From CAZMNY01 sp964635375 (GTDB lineage Bacteria > Planctomycetota > Planctomycetia > Pirellulales > Pirellulaceae): 64,000 nt of DNA. Positions within the stretch are counted from its first letter, which is position 1; each line of letters opens with the position of its first letter. The DNA is taken from NCBI GenBank assembly GCA_964635375.1, contig CAZWOU010000008.1:1-64000 (forward strand), given 5' to 3'. Below are positions 19,201 through 26,904 of this stretch, piece by piece. The position numbers were made by a program, and so were the translations under genes. The notes under the pieces were generated by a model. That model saw only the letters and a list, made by a program, of their open reading frames with translations. It was not told the DNA's origin and searched no databases.

Positions 19201-20508
19201 ATGACAACAAACCGAATTTCACGCCGAACGGTGTTGCAGGGCTTAGGCGTCAGCATGGCGATTCCCTGGCTGGAATCGGCTCGAACGTGGGGTGGGGAGG
19301 ATGCTGAAAAAGGTGGAGAGCCGCATCAAGCTCCGTCGCGAATGGCAATCCTCTTCGCCGGTTGCGGGTTCCACCGACACGAATGGTGGGCCAAAGGCCA
19401 AGGCGAGTCGATGGAACTGGGCAAAGTGCTCGCGCCTCTGGCGGATTTTCGCCACCGCCTGACGTTTGTCCGAGGCCTCTACAACGCCGAAGCTCTCAAA
19501 GGAAACATCCACAGTTCGCAAACGGGAAATCTGCTGTCCGGGGCGCCGCTGTCTGCGGGCGGAACAATACGATCTGGCACAAGCGTTGATCAGGTCGTCG
19601 CACAGGCCGTTGGGCATCGGACGAAGCTGCCAAGCCTTGTGTTAGGCTGCGAGAAGGCGAACCCGTCGGTTCATAAGAACTACTCGATGCTCTACAGCTC
19701 GCACATTTCCTGGAGCAGCCCAACCGCTCCGACCCCTCTCGAAGTCTACCCGGCGCTGGCCTTCGACCAACTTTTCAAAGACAGCGCGAGGCAGACTGAC
19801 AAGAGCGTGTTGGACGCGGTGCTGAACGATGCGACTGACTTTCGCCGCAGAATCAGCAAGCTCGACCAACACAAGCTCGACGAGTACCTTAACTCTGTGC
19901 GCGAAGTCGAACGGCGAATCTCGCAGGCTGGCGATCGCGGCGAACTGCAAGGCTGGCGGCCAACGCTGTCCGAACCCAATATCCCGCGGCCGGCGGACGG
20001 CTACCCACAGGACATCGTCGAGCACATGCGGTTGATGTGCGACATCCTGGTGCTGGCGTTTCAAACCGACACGACGCGCGTCTGCACGCTGAAGTTGAAC
20101 AATGATCATGGGACGCTTCGATTCCCCCACCTGAACGTGGACTACATGATCCACCACCTGCTGTCGCACAGCGATTCCGACGACTGGCTCAAAGTGAATC
20201 AATTCTTCCTCGAACAAGTGGCTTACATCGCACGCAAACTCGACGCCATTCAGGAAGGCGAGCGGACGGCACTCGACCATACGACGCTGATGCTCTGCTC
20301 GAGCATGCTCAACGGCCATCACGACGCCACCCAGTTGCCCGTCGTGATGCTCGGCGGCGACGGCAACCAAGCCAAACGCGGCCGCAACCTCGACTACACC
20401 AAGAACCCAAATCGGCAAATGTGCCGGCTCTTCCTGAGTATGATGAACCGCATGGATGTGCGTCTCAACCGATTCGGCGATGCAACGGAACCGCTGGCGG
20501 AAATTTGA
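19201..20508 (+). CDS. DUF1552 family protein, Tat-exported
   Basis: A 435-residue protein with a twin-arginine leader (ISRRTVLQGLGVSMAIPWLES). It shows the family signatures GCGFHRHEWWAKG, RGLYNAE, HSSQTGNLLSGAP, LKLNNDHGTLRFPHL and the late LMLCSSMLNGHHDATQLPVVMLGG. It sits directly behind the DUF1592 gene, and the two form the second kind of planctomycete cytochrome module in this window. DUF1552 is distantly similar in layout to DUF1501, and its role is unknown. Confidence 0.9.
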   Translation: MTTNRISRRTVLQGLGVSMAIPWLESARTWGGEDAEKGGEPHQAPSRMAILFAGCGFHRHEWWAKGQGESMELGKVLAPLADFRHRLTFVRGLYNAEALKGNIHSSQTGNLLSGAPLSAGGTIRSGTSVDQVVAQAVGHRTKLPSLVLGCEKANPSVHKNYSMLYSSHISWSSPTAPTPLEVYPALAFDQLFKDSARQTDKSVLDAVLNDATDFRRRISKLDQHKLDEYLNSVREVERRISQAGDRGELQGWRPTLSEPNIPRPADGYPQDIVEHMRLMCDILVLAFQTDTTRVCTLKLNNDHGTLRFPHLNVDYMIHHLLSHSDSDDWLKVNQFFLEQVAYIARKLDAIQEGERTALDHTTLMLCSSMLNGHHDATQLPVVMLGGDGNQAKRGRNLDYTKNPNRQMCRLFLSMMNRMDVRLNRFGDATEPLAEI

Positions 20509-20573
20509 GGCTATGATGTCGGAACCGGTTCGGCCAAGTGACGAAAGACCGCCAAACAGAAAGAAATTACACC

Positions 20574-22028
20574 ATGTTTCAGCCGCTTGTTTCACCCCGT
20601 TTCACAGTGCGAGTCGCGTTGGCTTGCGCCTCGCTGCTTTCCGCATTTTCATTTGCCTCCGCTGCTATTGCCCAGACCGACCAACGCCCGAACATCATTC
20701 TGATCATGGCCGATGACCTGGGTTATGGGGAGCTTGGCAGCTACGGGCAGACCAAGATCCGAACTCCCCATCTCGATCAGCTCGCCGGACAAGGGATGCG
20801 GTTTACCCAGCACTACACCAGCGCGCCGGTCTGCGCGCCGGCTCGCTGCAGCCTGATGACGGGGAAACATGGTGGACACGCTATCGTTCGCGACAATCTC
20901 GAAGTCGGCGCGTGGGACACGTTTCGCGGACAACTCCCGCTGCCCGATAAAGCAAGCACGATTGCCGAAGTGCTCAAGAGCAAGGGCTACGCCACCGGCG
21001 CCTTTGGCAAGTGGGGGTTGGGCGAAGTCGGGTCGAGCGGCGATCCGCTCAAACAAGGGTTCGATCGCTTCTTCGGCTACAACTGCCAACGCCACGCACA
21101 CAACTACTACCCTCGCTACCTGGTCGATGACGATGGGCGGCGTGAACTGCCCGGCAATGACCGAAAGCCAACTGGAAAGCAGTACGCTCCCCAAGTGATC
21201 GCCGACGAGTTGCTCAAGTTCATTCGAAAAAACCAAAAGCAGTCTTTCTTCGTCTACTATCCCTCCGTTATTCCGCACCTCGCCTTGCAAGCGCCAGCGG
21301 CAGACATTGAAGCCTACGCGGGGCAGTGGGAGGAGACTCCGTATCGAGGTAAGAGCTACCTGCCGCACAACAAACCGCGCGCAGCTTACGCCGCCATGAT
21401 CACGTTTCTCGACAAACAGGTCGGACGGATCGTCAAACTCCTCAAAGAACTCAAGCTGAGCGACAATACAGTGATCCTGTTCACTTCCGACAACGGGGCC
21501 ACGTTCCTCAAAGGCCAGGTCGATTACGAGTTCTTCGACAGCGTCGATGGACTTCGCGGACTGAAAGGCTCTGTCTACGAAGGAGGCATTCGAGTTCCTC
21601 TGATCGCCAACTGGCCTGGACGAATTCGCGCGGGAACCGTTAGCGATCACCCCTGCGCCCACTATGACCTTATGGCTACCCTGGCCGATTTGGCCGGCGC
21701 CCCGACGTCGCCAAACGACGGCGTCTCGATCACGCCAACTCTGCTCGGCAAACCGGCAAGCCAACGCCAACATCCGTACCTTGTCTGGGACTACGCCGGC
21801 TATGGAGGCCAGCTGGCAATTCGCGAAGGCAAATGGAAAGGCGTGCAGCGAAACCTAAAGAAGAAGCCTGACGCGCCGTTCGAATTGTACGACCTTGAAA
21901 AAGATCGAGCCGAGACAACCGACTTGGCTGAGAAATATCCGGAGGTCGCCCGCCGCTTGGCCCAGCACCTGCTCGACGCCAGGGACCCTCCGACAAACGC
22001 CCGTTTTCGGTTCGGCGATTATGAATAG
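20574..22028 (+). CDS. Secreted sulfatase (arylsulfatase-like, formylglycine type)
   Basis: ATG 20574 is chosen over GTG 20538 because a signal peptide begins there (MFQPLVSPRF...AAIAQTD). The mature enzyme opens with the metal-binding RPNIILIMADDLGYGELG. It carries the sulfatase core CAPARCSLMTGKHGGH with Cys87, the residue an FGE-type enzyme would oxidise to formylglycine. Further ligands appear in FTSDNGA and in the GGIRVPL region. The length of 484 residues is typical for family S1. It is the first of three sulfatases in a row on this strand, consistent with degradation of sulfated polysaccharides. The precise substrate cannot be read from the sequence. Confidence 0.9.
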   Translation: MFQPLVSPRFTVRVALACASLLSAFSFASAAIAQTDQRPNIILIMADDLGYGELGSYGQTKIRTPHLDQLAGQGMRFTQHYTSAPVCAPARCSLMTGKHGGHAIVRDNLEVGAWDTFRGQLPLPDKASTIAEVLKSKGYATGAFGKWGLGEVGSSGDPLKQGFDRFFGYNCQRHAHNYYPRYLVDDDGRRELPGNDRKPTGKQYAPQVIADELLKFIRKNQKQSFFVYYPSVIPHLALQAPAADIEAYAGQWEETPYRGKSYLPHNKPRAAYAAMITFLDKQVGRIVKLLKELKLSDNTVILFTSDNGATFLKGQVDYEFFDSVDGLRGLKGSVYEGGIRVPLIANWPGRIRAGTVSDHPCAHYDLMATLADLAGAPTSPNDGVSITPTLLGKPASQRQHPYLVWDYAGYGGQLAIREGKWKGVQRNLKKKPDAPFELYDLEKDRAETTDLAEKYPEVARRLAQHLLDARDPPTNARFRFGDYE

Positions 22029-22050
22029 ACGCGTTCGCGCTGGGAGACCG

Positions 22051-22089
22051 GGGTAGTAGGAGACGAGCGGGAGAATGGGTAGTAGGAGA
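22051..22089. repeat. Purine-rich 13-bp direct repeat
   Basis: GGGTAGTAGGAGA occurs at 22051-22063 and again at 22077-22089, a 26-bp period, in the GA-rich gap after the sulfatase stop. It is downstream of the minus-strand small gene. Its function is unknown. Confidence 0.6.
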
Positions 22090-22099
22090 GCGAAAACGA

Positions 22100-22270
22100 T
22101 CAGCTAACCAGAACCAGCTTCTTCAGCTTTTTGGAGTCGCAAAGGACTTTCTTGCAATTCGCCCTGCGGCTGCACTTTTTGCAGACGTGGGTCGGACTCG
22201 CTTCCCGCTTGGCAAGGGTCTTTTGGTCGGACTTCCGATTCAGATTGAGGTCACAGAGCTGTTTTGCCAT
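22100..22270 (-). CDS. Small Cys/Lys-rich protein (56 residues), possible zinc-binding
   Basis: A 57-codon frame from ATG 22270 to TGA 22100-22102. The product begins MAKQLCDLNLNRKSDQK. It has a central CKKCSRRANCKKVLC, giving a C-x2-C-x5-C-x4-C spacing, and ends in a basic KKLKKLVLVS. The amino-acid make-up is unlike a random frame: 12 Lys, 5 Cys, no Trp. The Cys spacing suggests a small zinc ribbon or knuckle. I recall similar short CxxC proteins as conserved hypotheticals in Planctomycetes, but cannot verify this here. No clear ribosome site is seen. It lies alone between two plus-strand sulfatase genes and is below the size cut-off of many gene finders. Confidence 0.6.
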   Translation of the reverse strand: MAKQLCDLNLNRKSDQKTLAKREASPTHVCKKCSRRANCKKVLCDSKKLKKLVLVS

Positions 22271-22472
22271 GAGACTAGTGCTATTCTCGTCGCTGCAAAG
22301 CGTTACAAGGCGGTGGCTTACATCGAATTGATGAGTAAATGAAATTGAGATTCGATTTCATTAGTGTAGCGGACAGCCAAACAGTTGGCAAGTCGAATTA
22401 CCGAGACGCGGTGGGTTGAGGCCCCTTGGCTTCGAGCCGCCGAACATCATTACGGAAAGGCTGGCCCCTGGA

Positions 22473-23996
22473 ATGAGAATGATCCCGATGTCGAGATCGA
22501 CGCTGCTTGTAGCCGTGCTGTTTGGCGTGATGATCGAGTTACCTGCGTGGGGGGCCGCACCAGCCGCTATTGGGCCGGGCAAGAGGCCGAACATCATTTT
22601 CATCTTGTCGGACGATCTCGGCTGGGGGGACCTGGGTTGCTATGGCCAGCAGAAAATCCAGACTCCTAACATCGACCGCTTGGCAATGCGAGGCATGCGG
22701 TTCACAAACGCCTACGCGGGAAATTCGGTCTGTGCTCCGTCGCGGTCGTGTCTGATGCAAGGTCTTCATCCGGGGCACGCTCGAGTTCGCGGCAACTCGT
22801 ACAAGTCGTATCGTGAAGGATTAAAGAAGGACGACGTCACCATTGCCGAGATCCTTCAGGACGCGGGGTATGCGACAGGTCTGTTCGGCAAGTGGGGTCT
22901 AGGTCTCTCGGGGCAGCCGCAAGCGATCCCCAACCGCCAGGGGTTTGACGCATTTTTTGGCTATCTCAATCAGCGCAAGGCCCATCAGTACTACCCGCCC
23001 TTCTTGTGGGACCAAACGACTCGCGTGTTATATCCCGCGCATGCTGGGCACGACCATCGGAAGCAGAGTCGTTATGACAAGAGCGGGCGGGTGGCGCCGG
23101 CCGGGATCGCGGACCCAACCGCGGCGAAGTATTCTTTTGATGAGATTCACAAGCGATCATTGGATTTTGTTCGCGGCCATCGCAACGAGCCGTTCTTTCT
23201 CTACTTGGCCCACACGGTTCCGCACGGCCCGCTTATCGTGCCGGAGTTGGGCGAATACCGAGACAAGCCTTGGGCGACCGGCCACAAAGAGTGGGCGGCA
23301 ATGGTCAGCCGACTCGACAGAGGCGTTGGCGAATTGCTCGCGCTGCTCAAGGAACTCAAGCTTGAAGAGAACACATTGATCATCTTCGCTTCGGACAACG
23401 GGCACAGTTCGCACGGTTACGAGCGAGATAAGTCAGCGACAAAGATCGGCGAACACTTTCAAAGCTTCGGTCCAACTCGAGGAAGAAAGGGCGATAGTTA
23501 CGACGGCGCCTTTCGCGTGCCGGCCATCGCCTGCTGGCCGGGCAAGATCGCGTCCGGGCAGGTCAGCGACCACATTTGGGCATTCTGGGATTTTCTCCCC
23601 ACGGCGGCCGAGGTTGCTCGCGTGCCCGCTAAATCGATTCCCCCAAACGATGGCGTCTCGATCTTACCGACATTGCTTGGAGAGCCCGATCAGCAAAAAC
23701 GCCACGAGTATCTTTACTGGGAATTTGGCAAGAACCAAGCCGTCCGTTCTAGCGACTGGTTTGCCCATCGGCGCAACGGCGGCGAGGTGGAATTGTACGA
23801 CCTGAAGACCGACCCACAGCAAAAAAGCGACCTCGCCAATCAGAATCGAGCACTCGCCAAGAAGATTCTGGGTTGGATGCAGGAATCGCATCAACCGAGC
23901 GACGTTTGGCCGAGTCCCGGCGAATCGAACGAGGCCTTTCAGGCTCGCCTGCGTGAAGCGGGAATCGATCCTCGAAAGGCGAATATCGACGGTTAA
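22473..23996 (+). CDS. Secreted sulfatase (arylsulfatase-like)
   Basis: Several starts are possible. ATG 22473 (or 22479 or 22488) gives a signal peptide ending near PAWGA, whereas the upstream TTG 22416 adds a non-signal-like stretch. GGAAAGG lies 12 nt upstream of 22473. Catalytic features are RPNIIFILSDDLGWGDLG and the sulfatase core CAPSRSCLMQG with Cys87. Also visible are a FLYLAHTVPH segment, IFASDNGHSS and GAFRVPAI. At 507 residues it is the normal family size. The C-terminal 40 residues are an Asn/Ala-rich tail of no known fold. It differs enough from its neighbour 20574-22028 to be a separate subfamily rather than a duplication. Confidence 0.88.
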   Translation: MRMIPMSRSTLLVAVLFGVMIELPAWGAAPAAIGPGKRPNIIFILSDDLGWGDLGCYGQQKIQTPNIDRLAMRGMRFTNAYAGNSVCAPSRSCLMQGLHPGHARVRGNSYKSYREGLKKDDVTIAEILQDAGYATGLFGKWGLGLSGQPQAIPNRQGFDAFFGYLNQRKAHQYYPPFLWDQTTRVLYPAHAGHDHRKQSRYDKSGRVAPAGIADPTAAKYSFDEIHKRSLDFVRGHRNEPFFLYLAHTVPHGPLIVPELGEYRDKPWATGHKEWAAMVSRLDRGVGELLALLKELKLEENTLIIFASDNGHSSHGYERDKSATKIGEHFQSFGPTRGRKGDSYDGAFRVPAIACWPGKIASGQVSDHIWAFWDFLPTAAEVARVPAKSIPPNDGVSILPTLLGEPDQQKRHEYLYWEFGKNQAVRSSDWFAHRRNGGEVELYDLKTDPQQKSDLANQNRALAKKILGWMQESHQPSDVWPSPGESNEAFQARLREAGIDPRKANIDG

Positions 23997-24054
23997 CAAC
24001 CTCGCACGATCGACACCAAGCCAAACTCCAGCACGCGCACCAAGCGAGAGCGAC

Positions 24055-25482
24055 ATGCCCAACCACCTCAACTTCGGAACGATCTGCAGCGATTCTTCGA
24101 GGCGTCGCTGTTCGAGCAACGTTCAGCACTGGATATTGTTCAGCGCCATCGTTGCCGCCGCTTTCGGTCAGGCGCATCCGGCGCGCGCCGAATCGAGCAA
24201 ACCACCCAATGTCGTGCTGATTATGGCGGATGATTTGGGCGTTGAAGCGGTCGGCTGTTATGGGGGGACGAGTTATCGCACGCCGAACATTGACCGATTG
24301 GCCTCGCAGGGAATCCGATTCACCCACGCCCACGCTCAGCCCTTATGCACGAACACTCGCATTCAGTTGATGACAAGCAAGTACAACCATCGCAATTGGA
24401 TCGCTTTTGGCATTCTCGACCCGAAGTCGAAAACCATCGGTCACTGGATGGGCGATGCCGGCTACGCGACGTGCGTTGTGGGCAAGTGGCAGCTTCAGAG
24501 CTACGACCCGCCAGACTACCCGGGGGCTGAAACTCGGCGCGGGTTGGGGATGCGGGTGGAAGACGCTGGCTTCGAAGAGTATTCGCTTTGGCACACCGGG
24601 CACACGGAAGTGAAGGGCTCGCGCTATGCAGATCCCGTGATCAACGAGAACGGCAAACTTCGAACCGACCTGAAAGGCAAGTACGGTCCCGATATCTGGA
24701 CGGGCTACATCGACGCCTACCTGGCTCGCCATCGCCGAAAAACGCAGGCGAAGAAGGAGAACCGCCCGTTCTTCATCTACTATCCGATGGCCTTGCCCCA
24801 TTGGCCCTTTGTCGCGACCCCCGACAGCAAGATCTGGAAGAACGAAAAGCGTCGGCATGAAGAGAATCCCAGTCTGTTTACCGACATGGTTCAATACACC
24901 GACAAGGTTGTAGGCCGAGTCGTCAAGTCGGTGGACAAGCACGGCTTTGCGAACAACACGCTGCTGATCTTCTACAGCGACAACGGCACGCATTTGAAGA
25001 TCACCTCGCAAACGAAGACGGGCCCAATCGCGGGAGGCAAGGGGATGCCGACCGACGCGGGCACTCACGTCCCGCTCATCGTTCGGTGGCCGGGAACGAT
25101 CGAGCCTGGCGTGAACGGCGACCTGATCGACTCGACGGATTTCGCACCGACGATTTGTGAGGTAGCCGACTCGCCCATTTCGGCGGCGGCAGCGATCGAC
25201 GGCCGCAGCTTTTACCCTCAGCTGATCGGCGCCCAATCGAATCCTCGCGACTGGATCTTCTGTCACTTTGACCCTCGCCCGGGCTGGGACAAAGACCGCT
25301 TCCGTCTCGTGCGGTTCGCGCGAACAAAACAGTTCAAACTCTACGGCGACGGCCGACTCTATCACACGCCCAGCGATCGCCTCGAGAAACAGCCTCTAGC
25401 GCCCGCCGACGACTCCCCCTCAAGCAAGACCGCCCGCCGCAAACTACAGCGGGTGCTCGACAACATGGCCAGTCACAAATAG
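24055..25482 (+). CDS. Sulfatase homologue with altered active-site motif (CTNTR)
   Basis: ATG 24055 is chosen although the frame is open back to 23953, because that extension overlaps the preceding sulfatase. An N-terminal hydrophobic segment (WILFSAIVAAAFGQ) serves as signal or anchor. The fold markers are intact: PNVVLIMADDLGVEAVG at the N-terminus, YYPMALPHWPF, IFYSDNGTH and a GTHVPLIVRWPG segment. The modification site reads Cys98-Thr-Asn-Thr-Arg102, where the sulfatase consensus needs Cys-x-Pro/Ala-x-Arg. The protein may therefore be poorly matured, depend on a tolerant maturase, or act as a phosphatase-like or non-catalytic homologue. It follows the previous sulfatase by 58 bp and is probably in one operon. 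Confidence 0.85.
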   Translation: MPNHLNFGTICSDSSRRRCSSNVQHWILFSAIVAAAFGQAHPARAESSKPPNVVLIMADDLGVEAVGCYGGTSYRTPNIDRLASQGIRFTHAHAQPLCTNTRIQLMTSKYNHRNWIAFGILDPKSKTIGHWMGDAGYATCVVGKWQLQSYDPPDYPGAETRRGLGMRVEDAGFEEYSLWHTGHTEVKGSRYADPVINENGKLRTDLKGKYGPDIWTGYIDAYLARHRRKTQAKKENRPFFIYYPMALPHWPFVATPDSKIWKNEKRRHEENPSLFTDMVQYTDKVVGRVVKSVDKHGFANNTLLIFYSDNGTHLKITSQTKTGPIAGGKGMPTDAGTHVPLIVRWPGTIEPGVNGDLIDSTDFAPTICEVADSPISAAAAIDGRSFYPQLIGAQSNPRDWIFCHFDPRPGWDKDRFRLVRFARTKQFKLYGDGRLYHTPSDRLEKQPLAPADDSPSSKTARRKLQRVLDNMASHK

Positions 25483-25526
25483 GAACAAGATGCCCCGCCG
25501 CAATCGGCTCCGGCCGTTTTGGAGGG

Positions 25527-26024
25527 TCAGGCGAACATGGGGGTCTTGCCGGCGGCGCGACGGGCGTCGCAGACTTGGCCGCGATGCGAGAGCCAATGCA
25601 TGCCGCTCATCAGGAAGCACTGGCGCCAGGTGCCGAAGTTCTTCGCCCATTCGGCCGGTACGTTCTTACTTGGCTGGTCAAGCTCGTCTTCACTGAGAGA
25701 ATCGAGCAGTCGCTCGACTTCGCCGTGAATGGCATAGTGTTTCTCTAAGACCTCGTCGAACGCAGGATATTGGGCGATGTCGTCAAGCGGCTCGGTGCCC
25801 ATATCAAAAAGACTCTCCCACTCCGCCACAGGATTCGGTTCGCCTCGCATCAGATTCCAGAACAGGTTGCCTTCGCCGTAAGTCATGTGCCCCAAGACCC
25901 ACAGCGGGTGTCCGCCGCCCTTGGTAGTGGGGAAAGTCAGCGGTGCGTCTTGCATGTCGAGCAGCAGGGGCATCACCATTTGATCAGCCCGGATGATCAT
26001 CTTGAGCACTTCTTTCGACTCCAT
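25527..26024 (-). CDS. DinB-family four-helix protein
   Basis: A 165-residue soluble protein predicted to be all helical. The DinB/YfiT metal triad is visible as His46 (VLGHMTYGE), His143 and His147 (MHWLSHRGQV). Known relatives include thiol-dependent enzymes such as bacillithiol transferases and mycothiol-dependent isomerase, and many DinB members have no known role. It converges with the upstream sulfatase gene with a 44-bp gap. It is divergent from the LysE-type gene, whose start is 96 bp away. Confidence 0.8.
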   Translation of the reverse strand: MESKEVLKMIIRADQMVMPLLLDMQDAPLTFPTTKGGGHPLWVLGHMTYGEGNLFWNLMRGEPNPVAEWESLFDMGTEPLDDIAQYPAFDEVLEKHYAIHGEVERLLDSLSEDELDQPSKNVPAEWAKNFGTWRQCFLMSGMHWLSHRGQVCDARRAAGKTPMFA

Positions 26025-26120
26025 GTCGGCTTCCCTTTATGATTGGCGCGGACTCAAATAGGTGGAGATTGTAACGGACAATCCTACTGCCAGGGAATCG
26101 CGAAAGGCCAGACAATTGCC

Positions 26121-26750
26121 ATGGAGTTGGAATCGCTGCTAGGTTTCGCGTCGATCAGTTTTCTCTTGGCGATCTCCCCCGGGCCAAGTTGGGCGTATGT
26201 GCTTTCGGCCGCGACGACCGAAACCAATCCGATTCGGTCATCTGCCGCGGCGATCGGCGGAAACGCCCTCGGAATTATCGGGCACATTGTTCTGGCTTGC
26301 AGCGGGATCGCCTTGCTGCTTCAGTACAGTGCAATTCTGTTTCTCACGGTGAAATTGCTCGGCGCCTGTTACTTGATCTATCTGGGATTTCAGATGATCA
26401 GCAAGTCCCGCGAATCAACCGCGTCCACGGTTCCTCAAGCAACCTTCGGCAAGACCGTGCGAGGCGGCGTGATGGTCAACTTGCTCAACCCCAAGGTTTC
26501 CATCCTGATGCTGGCTCTGTTGCCTCAGTTCGTCGACGCGAACGCCGGGGGAGTGGCATTTCAGACCATCTGCTATGGGGCAACCCACGTCGTGCTGGCG
26601 TCGCTTGTGCTTTCCACTCTGGCGACGTTCGTTATCGTGTCGCGGCGTTGGCGGCAGGCCAAGCCGCGCGTCAATGCGAGAATCCTTCGCTTGGTCGCTG
26701 GCGGCTGCTTGGTGGCGCTCGGACTCAAGCTGGCGTTCACCCAGCGGTAA
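26121..26750 (+). CDS. LysE/RhtB-type amino-acid or metabolite exporter
   Basis: ATG 26121 is preferred over the upstream TTG 26043, giving 209 residues, the usual LysE/RhtB size. The first segment contains the family signature SISFLLAISPGPSWAYV. About five or six hydrophobic segments follow, including a conserved GVMVNLLNPKVSILMLALLPQFVD. Members of this inner-membrane family export amino acids such as lysine, threonine or homoserine lactone. The cargo of this one is not predictable. An AAAGG stretch lies about 13 nt upstream. There is no obvious functional link to the neighbouring sulfatases. Confidence 0.85.
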   Translation: MELESLLGFASISFLLAISPGPSWAYVLSAATTETNPIRSSAAAIGGNALGIIGHIVLACSGIALLLQYSAILFLTVKLLGACYLIYLGFQMISKSRESTASTVPQATFGKTVRGGVMVNLLNPKVSILMLALLPQFVDANAGGVAFQTICYGATHVVLASLVLSTLATFVIVSRRWRQAKPRVNARILRLVAGGCLVALGLKLAFTQR

Positions 26751-26904
26751 CTGACGCCAATTCTCAAGCTTGGCTGCTCAACTCAAACAGAATGGGCGTT
26801 CTTTCTGTTCGCGGTCGACTGGGTCACGTAGCCGCAGCGGGAGTTGGCGACTAAAGTAGTACGCGAACGACGAACTGCAACAATGTACAAATCCTGAGTT
26901 GATC

